7,465 nucleotides of DNA from Chitinophaga pinensis (GCA_945875195.1 CAMCJW010000140.1:1-7465); one strand, 5' to 3'. Positions 1 through 7,205 are shown, counted from the first letter of the stretch. The notes: a model not told the origin generated them from the letters alone. Program-made: numbers and translations.

Positions 1-102
1 CAAATTAGTAAAACTTCCTTTCAATCATTTTTCCATCAAATAAATATTCTTACATTTATCAAATTATTTCAAACAAATTATTCCATTTACTAAGATAAAA
101 AT

Positions 103-1557
103 ATGACTCTCTCAACTTTAGAACCCAAAGAACTTTGGCAAAACTTTTCCGCACTGAACGCGGTTCCTCGTCCTTCCAAAAAAGAAGAACGTGTGATAGA
201 ATTTATGATGCAATTTGGAAAATCATTGGGCTTGCCAACTACCAAAGATGAGGTTGGAAATGTTATCATCAAAAAGCCTGCCTCCGCTGGAATGGAAGGC
301 AAACAAACAGTGGTGCTTCAAAGTCACCTCGACATGGTGCATCAAAAAAATGCTGACACCAATTTTGATTTTGATACCCAAGGTATTGAGATGTTTGTGG
401 ATGGTGATTGGGTAAAAGCAAAAGGCACTACTTTAGGCGCTGATAATGGTTTGGGTGTTGCCAGTATCATGACACTTTTAGCTAGCAAAGATATAGCACA
501 TCCTGCTATCGAAGCCTTGTTTACCATTGATGAAGAAACGGGTATGACAGGTGCTTTGGGACTCAAAGGTGGATTGTTGGATGGTAAAATTTTGTTGAAC
601 CTAGATACCGAAGACGACCATGAACTAACCATTGGTTGTGCCGGTGGTATTGATGTAACTGGCACCAGGCATTATAGTAAGAAACCCCTTACCGAAGAAA
701 GTATTGGTTTAGAAATTGTGGTGAAAGGCTTAACGGGCGGGCATTCTGGAATGGACATTCACCTAGGTAGGGGCAATGCCAATAAATTAATGAACCGTTT
801 GTTAATTGAGATTCACAAAGAAATTCATTTTGAAATAGCCAGCATAGATGGTGGTGGTTTGCGTAATGCAATTCCCCGTGAAAGCATGGTTAACCTGGCT
901 GTTACTGGCAATTTGAAATCGCAATTTATTTTAAAAGCCAAAGAGATTGAAGCTGTTTTTAAATCAGAATACCGCATTACTGATCCCAATTTGCAAGTTG
1001 AAATAAATGAGGTGCCCTGCCCAGAATTGGTGATGGAAAAACAATTTCAAATTCATTTATTGCAGGTAATTCATGTTTTGCCAAATGGTATTTTTAGAAT
1101 GACACCAGGCATTGAAGGTTTGGTTCAAAGCTCTAACAATGTTTCCAGAATATTGGTGAAGGATGGCGATGTAAGCATTCAATGCCTAACACGTAGTAGC
1201 GTTGATTCTGAGAAAATGGATTTGGCAGCTATGATTGAATCTGCTTTTCATTTGTTGGGTGCTATTACTGAAAAGAAAGGTAGTTACCCTGGTTGGACTC
1301 CTCAGCCAGATGCAGCAATTGTGAAATTGATGAGCGATTTGTACAAAGAAGTTTTTGCTACAGAACCAATGGTAAATGCTTGTCATGCCGGTTTGGAATG
1401 TGGTATTTTGGGAGCCAATTACCCAGGCATGCAAATGATTTCTTTCGGACCAAACATCAGAGGAGCGCATTCTCCAGACGAGCGTGTTCAAATAAGTTCG
1501 GTTCAAAAATACTGGAAGTTTTTATTGACTACCTTGCAAAGAATTCCTTCAAAATAA
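103..1557 (+). CDS. pepD: Cytosolic M20C aminoacyl-histidine dipeptidase (PepD)
   Basis: The 484-residue product matches the usual length of PepD, a two-metal dipeptidase that hydrolyses Xaa-His and many other dipeptides in the cytosol for amino-acid recycling. The M20 metal site is complete: H75 and catalytic D77 in SHLDMVH, D114 in LGADNG, catalytic E144 and E145 in TIDEETG, D168 in NLDTE and H456 in AHSPDE. All are shifted by a constant five residues from the numbering I recall for characterised Vibrio/E. coli PepD, so there are no indels between the sites. GGHSGMDIH (212-220) and GGGLRNAIPRE (250-260) are typical of the lid/dimerisation domain and its return. No signal peptide is seen. 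The ATG at 103 follows an A-rich stretch without a clear Shine-Dalgarno, as is normal in Bacteroidota. It is probably the first gene of a pair with priA. Family assignment is secure; substrate range is inferred from the family. Confidence 0.95.
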   Translation: MTLSTLEPKELWQNFSALNAVPRPSKKEERVIEFMMQFGKSLGLPTTKDEVGNVIIKKPASAGMEGKQTVVLQSHLDMVHQKNADTNFDFDTQGIEMFVDGDWVKAKGTTLGADNGLGVASIMTLLASKDIAHPAIEALFTIDEETGMTGALGLKGGLLDGKILLNLDTEDDHELTIGCAGGIDVTGTRHYSKKPLTEESIGLEIVVKGLTGGHSGMDIHLGRGNANKLMNRLLIEIHKEIHFEIASIDGGGLRNAIPRESMVNLAVTGNLKSQFILKAKEIEAVFKSEYRITDPNLQVEINEVPCPELVMEKQFQIHLLQVIHVLPNGIFRMTPGIEGLVQSSNNVSRILVKDGDVSIQCLTRSSVDSEKMDLAAMIESAFHLLGAITEKKGSYPGWTPQPDAAIVKLMSDLYKEVFATEPMVNACHAGLECGILGANYPGMQMISFGPNIRGAHSPDERVQISSVQKYWKFLLTTLQRIPSK

Positions 1558-1573
1558 TTTGGTTCGAACCAAA
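1558..1573. repeat. Perfect 16-bp palindrome in the pepD-priA gap
   Basis: TTTGGTTCGAACCAAA begins directly after the pepD stop codon and is a perfect inverted repeat around TTCGAA. As RNA it could fold into a 6-bp stem with a 4-nt TCGA loop. No real T-tract follows, so it is a poor intrinsic terminator and need not separate pepD from priA. It could be an operator for a dimeric regulator, a weak attenuator or mRNA-processing hairpin, or chance. Its core, GGTTCGAACCAA, recurs at 6014-6025 inside the DUF5686 gene. Confidence 0.5.
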
Positions 1574-1594
1574 ATTTAATATTCTATTTGTTGA

Positions 1595-4066
1595 ATGCTA
1601 CCAATGGCTGAGGAAACTTTTGCGACTTTTGTGAATGTAATTTTGCCGCTTCATTTGCAGCAGGTATACACCTATCGTGTGCCTGTAGAATGGGAGCAGG
1701 AAATTGCTATTGGCAAAAGAGTGGCCATACAATTTGGTGCCAAAAAAGTTTATTCCGGACTCATATACCAAATCCACCATCAGCCTCCAAAAGGATATGA
1801 GGCTAAATATATTTACAGTGTTTTAGATGATGTGCCTATTGTTGAACCAAAGCATTTTTTGTTTTGGGAATGGGTAAGTAAGTATTACTTGTGTTCCTTG
1901 GGAGAGGTAATGAATGCTGCACTTCCGGCTGCTTTAAAATTAGAGAGCGAAACACGAATCATTGCCAACCCTTCATTTTTATTGGATCAAACCGTATTAG
2001 ATGACAAAGAGTATTTGGTGTATGAAGCCTTAGAGTTAAAACACGAATTAACCCTTGCGGAAATTGCTGAAATCATTCAATTGAAGAACGTTTTTCCCTT
2101 GCTTAAAAGCATGGTGAAAAAGGAAATGATTTTGATCAAAGAAGACTTAGAAGAACGCTACAAAGAAAAGAAAATTACTTGTGTTAAACTGGCAAGTGTC
2201 TATGAGGATGAATCTAAATTAGAAGAACTATTTGCACAATTGGAGAAGCAAGAAAAGCAGCTCAATTATTTATTAGCCTACATACATTTAAAAGCACAAG
2301 AGACAGATATTGATAAAGCGTTATTGATGAAAACCTGCAATGGTACTGCTGCTCCGCTCAATACACTTATTAAAAAAGGGATATTTGAAACCTATCAAAT
2401 TTCTGTTGATCGCATACAAATTGCAGCCACCCCTTTGCAAGAATTTGAGTTGAACCCCGATCAAGAGTTGGCGCTTGAGCAAGTGAAACAACAATGGCAA
2501 GACAAAGATATTGTGTTGCTGCAAGGCATAACTGGCTCGGGCAAAACACATGTGTATGTAAGGCTCATTCAGGAACAAATTTTATTGGGTAAACAAGTGC
2601 TATTTTTATTGCCCGAAATTGCTCTCACTTCACAAATTGTTAAACGTATCCGTAAGTTTTTTGGTGAGGCTTGTATCGCTTACCACAGTAAGTTCAACGA
2701 CCAAGAGCGGGTAGAGATTTTTCATAAAATTAAGGAAGGTAAATACCAAGTAATTATAGGTGCAAGATCTGCTGTTTTTTTGCCTTTTAAAGATCTCGGT
2801 TTATGTATAGTTGATGAGGAGCATGAAGGTAGTTACAAACAGCATGAACCAGCACCAAGATACCATGCACGAGATGCTGCCATGATGTTGGCAAAACTCA
2901 ATAACTGTAAAACTATTTTAGGTTCGGCCACACCTTCTTTGGAAGTTTATTACATGGCACAGCAACAAAAATATGGTTGGGTAAAAATGGATAAACGCTA
3001 CCATGAAGTTGCTTTACCTGCCATTGAAACAGCTAATATTGCAGAGGAGCGCCGCATAAAAAGCATGGTGAAGGAAGACATTGGTTTGCAGTTGCACCTA
3101 GCCATTGAAGCTGCTTTGGCCAAAAATGAGCAGGTGATATTATTCCAAAATAGGAGAGGCTACGCGCCATTCTTATCTTGTAATGATTGCGAGTGGATTC
3201 CTACTTGTAAAAATTGTGACATCAGTTTAACCTACCACAAATACATTGATTCTTTAAAATGCCATTACTGTGGATTTACCCAACAAGTCCCTAAAACATG
3301 CGCTGCTTGTTCTTCCACCAAATTAACTTTAAAGGGAGTTGGCACAGAAAAAGTAGAAGACGAATTGAATGAATTGTACCCATTGGCACGAGTGGCTCGG
3401 TTAGATTTAGATGCTGCCAGAACCAAGCATGGTCACGAAGAGATCATTCGCAACTTTGAAGAAAGGCAATTTGATATTCTAGTGGGAACCCAAATGTTGA
3501 GCAAAGGCTTGGACTTTGAGCATGTAAGTTTAGTAGGCGTAATCAATGCCGATAGTTTATTGTCGTTTCCAGATTTTAGGGCACATGAGCGTGCCATACA
3601 ATTGCTAATGCAAGTAGGAGGTAGGGCAGGCAGAAAACACCAACAAGGTAGGGTAATTATTCAAACTTCAATGCCCAATCATTTTGTGTTGCAAGCATTA
3701 TTGATGAACCAATATGAAGCCTTATTAGAAAGGGAATTAGAGGAACGCCAGAAGTTTGCTTACCCTCCGTTTTACCGACTAATTAAAGTAGTTTTAAAAC
3801 ACAAGGATTATAAAATTACAGAACAAGCTGCCCTACGTTTAAAGTATTTAATGCAAGGCAATGTTAAGGCAACTTTGCTCGGACCAGAAAGTCCTTACGT
3901 AAGTAAAATCCGCAACTTCTATATCAAAGAAATCTTGGTCAAAGTAAGCCGTCAAAATCCAGATTTAGAATCCATCAAGTCCGCCATTCGCAAATCTTTC
4001 CTAGAACTCAGCACCGATAAAATCTTCCGCAGCGTAATTGTGTTTGCAGACGTTGATCCAAGTTGA
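1595..4066 (+). CDS. priA: Primosomal protein N' / replication restart helicase PriA
   Basis: This 823-residue protein is a full-length PriA, the 3'-5' superfamily 2 helicase that recognises stalled or collapsed forks and reloads the replisome. Residues about 10-110 form the 3'-DNA-binding domain (FVNVILPLHLQQVYTYRVP). A winged-helix-like linker follows to about 280. The helicase core has Walker A GITGSGKT (311-318), the DEEH box (407-410), PRYHARDAA (421-429), SATPSLE (444-450), GTQMLSKGLDF (631-641) and the arginine-finger motif QVGGRAGR (673-680). All eight zinc-binding cysteines are present: C529, C532, C538, C541, C556, C559, C569 and C572. The start may be the ATG at 1595 or the one at 1604 (MAEETFATF); the second fits the family N-terminus about as well, so the true protein may be three residues shorter. 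The 37-nt gap to pepD suggests shared transcription. The gene ends where a repeat island begins, facing a convergent neighbour. Confidence 0.97.
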   Translation: MLPMAEETFATFVNVILPLHLQQVYTYRVPVEWEQEIAIGKRVAIQFGAKKVYSGLIYQIHHQPPKGYEAKYIYSVLDDVPIVEPKHFLFWEWVSKYYLCSLGEVMNAALPAALKLESETRIIANPSFLLDQTVLDDKEYLVYEALELKHELTLAEIAEIIQLKNVFPLLKSMVKKEMILIKEDLEERYKEKKITCVKLASVYEDESKLEELFAQLEKQEKQLNYLLAYIHLKAQETDIDKALLMKTCNGTAAPLNTLIKKGIFETYQISVDRIQIAATPLQEFELNPDQELALEQVKQQWQDKDIVLLQGITGSGKTHVYVRLIQEQILLGKQVLFLLPEIALTSQIVKRIRKFFGEACIAYHSKFNDQERVEIFHKIKEGKYQVIIGARSAVFLPFKDLGLCIVDEEHEGSYKQHEPAPRYHARDAAMMLAKLNNCKTILGSATPSLEVYYMAQQQKYGWVKMDKRYHEVALPAIETANIAEERRIKSMVKEDIGLQLHLAIEAALAKNEQVILFQNRRGYAPFLSCNDCEWIPTCKNCDISLTYHKYIDSLKCHYCGFTQQVPKTCAACSSTKLTLKGVGTEKVEDELNELYPLARVARLDLDAARTKHGHEEIIRNFEERQFDILVGTQMLSKGLDFEHVSLVGVINADSLLSFPDFRAHERAIQLLMQVGGRAGRKHQQGRVIIQTSMPNHFVLQALLMNQYEALLERELEERQKFAYPPFYRLIKVVLKHKDYKITEQAALRLKYLMQGNVKATLLGPESPYVSKIRNFYIKEILVKVSRQNPDLESIKSAIRKSFLELSTDKIFRSVIVFADVDPS

Positions 4067-4073
4067 GAGGCAA

Positions 4074-4108
4074 GTCGCAGGTTGCAAGTCACAGGTCGCA
4101 GGTTTCAG
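4074..4108 (+). repeat. Tandem 7-nt repeat array, left arm
   Basis: There are five consecutive heptamers: GTCGCAG at 4074, GTTGCAA at 4081, GTCACAG at 4088, GTCGCAG at 4095 and GTTTCAG at 4102. A weaker sixth unit, GAGGCAA, precedes them at 4067 immediately after the priA stop codon. The consensus is GTYRCAG with the phase kept exactly. The same family appears inverted at 4462-4482 and 4519-4539. A period of 7 is not a coding period, and no protein is implied. Confidence 0.85.
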
Positions 4109-4165
4109 GTAATAAAGTGTCGATGCCTAAATTGGGTTGACCGTTGTTATAGCCAGATAAAAACT

Positions 4166-4211
4166 AAGCCTGAAAGGCTTGAATAACAATAGCCCCGCAT
4201 GAAATGCGGGG
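4166..4211 (+). repeat. Composite palindromic element (two hairpins), forward copy
   Basis: The element has two stem-loops. The first is AAGCC-TGAAA-GGCTT at 4166-4180. After a short A/T linker ending in ATAG, the second is an 8-bp stem with a 3-nt loop, CCCCGCAT-GAA-ATGCGGGG, at 4193-4211. An inverted copy at 4318-4363 matches at about 40 of 46 positions by hand alignment. The size and hairpin form resemble REP-type interspersed palindromes that RAYT (Y1/IS200-like) transposases mobilise in other bacteria; that link is inference, and no transposase is in this window. Confidence 0.85.
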
Positions 4212-4234
4212 TAAAAGGTTAAGCACAATTTACC

Positions 4235-4249
4235 AAGCCTGAAAGGCTT
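4235..4249 (+). repeat. Single palindromic unit (first hairpin type)
   Basis: AAGCC-TGAAA-GGCTT is identical to the first hairpin of the composite element at 4166-4180 and, like it, is followed by GAATAA. It is not followed by a GC-rich hairpin, so it is a solo half-element in the same orientation. Confidence 0.8.
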
Positions 4250-4274
4250 GAATAAATTTTCTATGATACAACAT

Positions 4275-4293
4275 TCAATCCTTTCAGGATTGA
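4275..4293 (-). repeat. Single palindromic unit, inverted, with a compensated stem
   Basis: TCAATCC-TTTCA-GGATTGA forms a 7-bp stem. Read on the minus strand its core is AATCC-TGAAA-GGATT: the same TGAAA loop as at 4166 and 4235, with one G-C stem pair replaced by T-A on both sides. The loop is conserved while the stem changes in a paired way, which suggests the hairpin itself has been kept. Confidence 0.75.
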
Positions 4294-4317
4294 TTTAAAA
4301 TCTCCTACAATTAAAAC

Positions 4318-4366
4318 CACCGCATTCCATGCGGGGCTATTATTGTTAAAGCCCTTCAGGCTTTAA
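4318..4366 (-). repeat. Composite palindromic element, inverted copy
   Basis: On the minus strand this repeats the element at 4166-4211. Hairpin one is TTAAAGCC-CTTCA-GGCTTTAA (4346-4366 as read on the plus strand, 8-bp stem). A linker ending in ATAG follows, then the GC-rich hairpin CCGCAT-TCC-ATGCGG (4320-4334), which has one mismatched pair at its base. Spacing between hairpins is the same as in the forward copy. By hand I count six differences in 46 aligned positions. Confidence 0.85.
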
Positions 4367-4461
4367 TTTCTTACTAATTCTCTCTACTAAAAAGTAAATA
4401 TTATTACCAAGCTAATCAAATCCATTTATACGCTGCATAATCAAAAGCCACACCCCAAAAC

Positions 4462-4482
4462 CTACGACTAGCGACCTGTGAC
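4462..4482 (-). repeat. Tandem 7-nt repeats, right arm, inner block
   Basis: On the minus strand this reads as three heptamers: GTCACAG (4482-4476), GTCGCTA (4475-4469) and GTCGTAG (4468-4462). The 12 nt GTCACAGGTCGC at 4482-4471 is identical to 4088-4099 in the left arm, so the two arms form an exact inverted match there. A 36-nt gap separates this block from the outer one. Confidence 0.8.
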
Positions 4483-4518
4483 AGAGAACATCCTAAGCCC
4501 TAACGCAAATTTAAAAAC

Positions 4519-4539
4519 CTGCGACCTTCGACCTTCTTC
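4519..4539 (-). repeat. Tandem 7-nt repeats, right arm, outer block
   Basis: On the minus strand this reads GAAGAAG (weak, 4539-4533), GTCGAAG (4532-4526) and GTCGCAG (4525-4519). The last is the left-arm consensus unit. The block ends one base from the stop codon of the DUF5686 gene (TGA at 4543-4541), mirroring how the left array starts next to the priA stop. Confidence 0.7.
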
Positions 4540-4540
4540 C

Positions 4541-7123
4541 TCAAAACCTCACCGTCATCATCAGGCTAGTCCCTTTATAGTTATTCTCAATAAAATGAAA
4601 ATTAACTCCTAAAGAAAGGCGATTCGCAACTTGGTCAATTCGGTAGCCAGTTTCATAATAGAGGGGATGATTTCCGGTGCGTAAAATATTGAAATAAAGC
4701 TGCTCTTTAAAATCCATTAAATTGAGGTAAGGCAATTGACGCAACAATAATTTCTTGAATTGAAATTGCAGCAACAAGCTTTGGTAATTGGAGGTTGTGC
4801 TGTAATTATAATAAGGCAATTGCTGAAATCTGGCTTGAGGTTTACCCTCATAAATAAATGATTGGTTACCGGCAAAATGTTGGTAATCGGTAAAGTGAAC
4901 ATTGCTAGTATCAATAAAAAAACCTGCACGCAATTGGTAATTTAAAATAACCCAATGTCTCAAATATACGTTTTGATCCAAGCCAATATCTATTTTTTGA
5001 AACTGCATTTTTTGGTCCATGCCAGCCTTGTATTGTGCGCTTAAAATTGGCCATTGATTTTGTAGGTATTGCTTTTTATTGTTGCGCATTTTATAGGTTT
5101 GAAAAGGCCTATAGCTCATGGCAATTTGGTATTGAAATGTTTTGTAGGAGGGCTGTGCAATATTGCCAATAGGCGTGTTGGCGGTAATACCATCTGTACC
5201 TTCTTGGTTTCTATAACGATTAATATTCTCCAATGAAAACCTATTGGCAGCCATGAGTTGAATATCTGCATTGAGGCCATTGGCAATTTCTCTTTGCACT
5301 ACCATGCCAAAATATTCTTGTTGGAAAAGTTTAGAATAGTTATTTTTTAAAATCAATAATTGAAAAGCATCTGTATAAACGTCAATTCCTTTGGGGTTAT
5401 AATCTTGTATAATAGTTCCACCTCTGAATACAATATTTCCTAAATGACTTGGATCAAACCGATAAGTTAATTCACCAGTTGTTTGAAAGGCTGAGCGCTC
5501 CAATGGCATTTTTAAAAACTGTTTGTAACGCCAAAAATTGGGCTTTACATTGCCAATGGTAACAAAGCTTTGAATGGCAAATCCTTCTACGGTATTTACA
5601 CTAGGTTTTGCCAATATACCAGTATATGAAATGTAGTTTGTTTTGGTTTTATTGTTGATACTATCACCGCCAAAAAACAAGGTGCTAAAACTGATTCTCG
5701 ATTGTTTTTTCTTGCCCAAACTATCGTTGCCAATTGTTTTGGTGGTGTCTTTTATGGAAAAACTTTGTTGCTCTTCTTTTAACAATGGCACTGGTCTATT
5801 GCTATTCCAAAATACCGAATCTCTTTGGTAGGCCAATGAATCAATCACCATTTCGCTGCTATCATTTTCCATTTGCAAAGTTTGGGTCTCGCGCTCCGCC
5901 TCCTTTTTCATTTTGGAGGCCAATTTCAACATCTCGGCTTTACTCAATTTTTCCTTGACCATCAATGCCTCAATTTGCATTTGGTTCTTGGTTTTTTCAG
6001 GTAATTTTTTTTCGGTTCGAACCAACTGCTCTTGCTTTAGTATTGGTGGTGCCGCAATATTTTGCACCCAATTGTGAGCTACATTTGGATTCAATTTTAT
6101 TTGATAATTGCTCACCGAAGCCAAATACCTGAAGCTCCCTTTTACCCCCAAGTAATCGCCTATTGCATCAATGTCGTAAGTTACGGGCATCCAAACAAAA
6201 GGATAATCTGGCATGGCTTTGTAGCTTGTTTTGATGTTAACTGTCATGCCAGCCTCTTGCCTAATTAACACACAACTATGCAAACACCAAAGATTTTCTA
6301 CAATATATAAAGAGCCTGTAAAAACATCATTGCCTTTTCTTTTTGGTTTCACCTGTATCTTATTTATCTCCTTACCATTTTCATAAAAGCTACCTTCTAA
6401 AACAAAATTGTACACACTAAAAGCTTGTGGCGATAGGGGAGAAACAATTTCGCCATTGCCAACCTCGTACCAACTGCCTCTGGCCATGCGCATAGGTTCT
6501 GGGGCATCTTTAAATGGCATAGATGATTTTACAGAAATCACCTTTTCTTGGTAGGTGCTGGGTTGTTTAAATTGCAATTCGTTGATGCTTTCTGTTACAT
6601 AGGATCGGCCGACTTCTATACCCTGATCTTTTATCAATCCTCTCAAAATTCTGGGTGCTTCATCAATCTTACCAGTACCCTTAACATAAACTTTAGAGCT
6701 ATAACTCAGCACTTGTCTTCGGTAATATGGCGCCGCCGAAATGGCCTTGCGCATAATAAAATTGGCTGGGTTTTCATTGTTACTCGAAACAGTAAGCTCT
6801 TTTAAGGCATAGGTTTGCTCCTGCAAAATGAGGTTCAAATCAACCCAATCATTTGCAATTTCAATGGTCTTAATCAAAGTTTTGTAATCAATACTTTGGA
6901 AACTAATTTGATGAGAACCTTTGGGTAATTTTAATTCATAGATACCTTTTACGTTGGAATTGGTGCCGGTTTTAGCTGTAATACAGTAAATTGTTACAAA
7001 AGGAAGTGGTTCTCCTTTTTCATTGGTGAGTGTTCCTTTTAGTCCCTGAGCCTGCGCAAACAGAGAGAAACAGAAGAATAATATGCTGAGTTTTATTTTC
7101 AAAGTGCTGTTGGCAAGATGCAA
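4541..7123 (-). CDS. DUF5686 outer-membrane protein with carboxypeptidase-regulatory-like domain
   Basis: The product (860 residues) begins with a type I signal peptide: hydrophobic core LSILFFCFSLF (12-22), cleavage likely at AQA/Q (about 25). Residues about 27-110 are a CarboxypepD_reg-like beta-sandwich (GLKGTLTNEKGEPLPFVTI...). The DUF5686 region starts near 118 (NPANFIMRKAISAAPYYRRQ, then SYSSKVYVKG) and includes RDSVFWNSNRPVPLL (434-448). The last 350 residues alternate as expected for a beta-barrel and end in Phe, an outer-membrane insertion signal. A lysine/glutamate-rich, probably helical segment occupies about 363-425. There is no TonB box or plug, so it is not a TonB-dependent receptor. 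Length and order match the family, whose function is unknown. No in-frame ATG exists upstream. I give the longest form from TTG 7123; TTG at 7102 would give a tighter signal peptide (MKIKLSILFF) and 853 residues. The gene converges on priA and diverges from efp. Confidence 0.88.
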   Translation of the reverse strand: MHLANSTLKIKLSILFFCFSLFAQAQGLKGTLTNEKGEPLPFVTIYCITAKTGTNSNVKGIYELKLPKGSHQISFQSIDYKTLIKTIEIANDWVDLNLILQEQTYALKELTVSSNNENPANFIMRKAISAAPYYRRQVLSYSSKVYVKGTGKIDEAPRILRGLIKDQGIEVGRSYVTESINELQFKQPSTYQEKVISVKSSMPFKDAPEPMRMARGSWYEVGNGEIVSPLSPQAFSVYNFVLEGSFYENGKEINKIQVKPKRKGNDVFTGSLYIVENLWCLHSCVLIRQEAGMTVNIKTSYKAMPDYPFVWMPVTYDIDAIGDYLGVKGSFRYLASVSNYQIKLNPNVAHNWVQNIAAPPILKQEQLVRTEKKLPEKTKNQMQIEALMVKEKLSKAEMLKLASKMKKEAERETQTLQMENDSSEMVIDSLAYQRDSVFWNSNRPVPLLKEEQQSFSIKDTTKTIGNDSLGKKKQSRISFSTLFFGGDSINNKTKTNYISYTGILAKPSVNTVEGFAIQSFVTIGNVKPNFWRYKQFLKMPLERSAFQTTGELTYRFDPSHLGNIVFRGGTIIQDYNPKGIDVYTDAFQLLILKNNYSKLFQQEYFGMVVQREIANGLNADIQLMAANRFSLENINRYRNQEGTDGITANTPIGNIAQPSYKTFQYQIAMSYRPFQTYKMRNNKKQYLQNQWPILSAQYKAGMDQKMQFQKIDIGLDQNVYLRHWVILNYQLRAGFFIDTSNVHFTDYQHFAGNQSFIYEGKPQARFQQLPYYNYSTTSNYQSLLLQFQFKKLLLRQLPYLNLMDFKEQLYFNILRTGNHPLYYETGYRIDQVANRLSLGVNFHFIENNYKGTSLMMTVRF

Positions 7124-7134
7124 AATTCTTTCAT
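7099..7134 (-). other. Short upstream ORF overlapping a candidate TTG start
   Basis: The only ATG near the start of the DUF5686 gene (7134-7132) lies in another frame and encodes MKEFCILPTAL before a TGA at 7101-7099. That stop overlaps the candidate TTG start at 7102-7100 as TTGA, a layout that would permit termination-reinitiation coupling. It could equally be chance, or mark an indel that separated a former ATG from its reading frame. Nothing shows that it is translated. Confidence 0.3.
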
Positions 7135-7149
7135 TTTTAAAAAGTATAG

Positions 7150-7178
7150 TTTGTATTGCCCCTAATTTCTTATTTTCG
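7150..7178 (+). promoter_or_regulatory. Probable Bacteroidota sigma-70-type promoter for efp
   Basis: TTTG at 7150-7153 and TATTTTCG at 7171-7178 are 17 nt apart. They match the Bacteroidota -33 (TTTG) and -7 (TAnnTTTG) elements with one mismatch in the second. Transcription would start near 7184, leaving a leader of about 22 nt before the efp ATG. The region is an 82-nt divergent gap, so a promoter for efp is expected here. The DUF5686 promoter must lie in the same gap or overlap it, but I see no convincing box for it. Confidence 0.5.
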
Positions 7179-7205
7179 CAGCCTCAAAAAAGTAAACTAT
7201 TAATC

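Larger units (their letters stand above)
4067..4540. other. Repeat-filled spacer between convergent priA and DUF5686 genes
   Basis: This 474-nt gap has no credible gene. It contains 7-nt repeats at both ends (4074-4108; 4462-4482 and 4519-4539), a composite double palindrome (4166-4211), two single palindromes (4235-4249, 4275-4293) and an inverted copy of the composite (4318-4366). The outer arrays and the inner composites are each in opposite orientation, so the spacer is a nested inverted structure. Between the repeats, 4109-4165 and 4367-4461 show nothing I can identify. No T-tract-tailed hairpin stands out, although these stems could still end or stabilise transcripts arriving from both sides. 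Confidence 0.85.

Noticed and set aside
51..58. Possible -7 box TACATTTA for pepD
   Set aside because: One mismatch to TAnnTTTG in very A/T-rich sequence and no good TTTG at the right distance, so it is not distinguishable from background.
342..665. Antisense open frame of 107 codons within pepD
   Set aside because: It lies opposite a fully motif-supported gene and its translation shows no domain; the open frame is a by-product of pepD codon use.
1561..1570. tRNA T-arm-like GGTTCGAACC
   Set aside because: No acceptor stem, anticodon arm or D-arm can be built around it, and the site is a simple palindrome.
1186..1634. Overlapping open frames of 106 (minus) and 113 (plus) codons across the pepD end
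   Set aside because: Both are shadows of pepD; the plus-strand frame runs through the palindrome and into the priA start without any recognisable protein feature.
4193..4216. Intrinsic terminator for priA at the GC-rich hairpin
   Set aside because: The stem is strong but is followed by TAAAAGG rather than a T-tract, so termination there is not supported by sequence alone.
4166..4366. CRISPR array
   Set aside because: The repeats are palindromes in both orientations with irregular spacing and no unique equal-length spacers.
6548..6805. Plus-strand open frame of 85 codons opposite the DUF5686 gene
   Set aside because: It is antisense to the conserved DUF5686 N-terminal region, with no start context or protein motif of its own.
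4541..7123. TonB-dependent receptor (SusC-like) identity for the minus-strand gene
   Set aside because: The N-terminal carboxypeptidase-like domain is shared with SusC proteins, but no plug domain or TonB box follows and the DUF5686 motifs are present instead.
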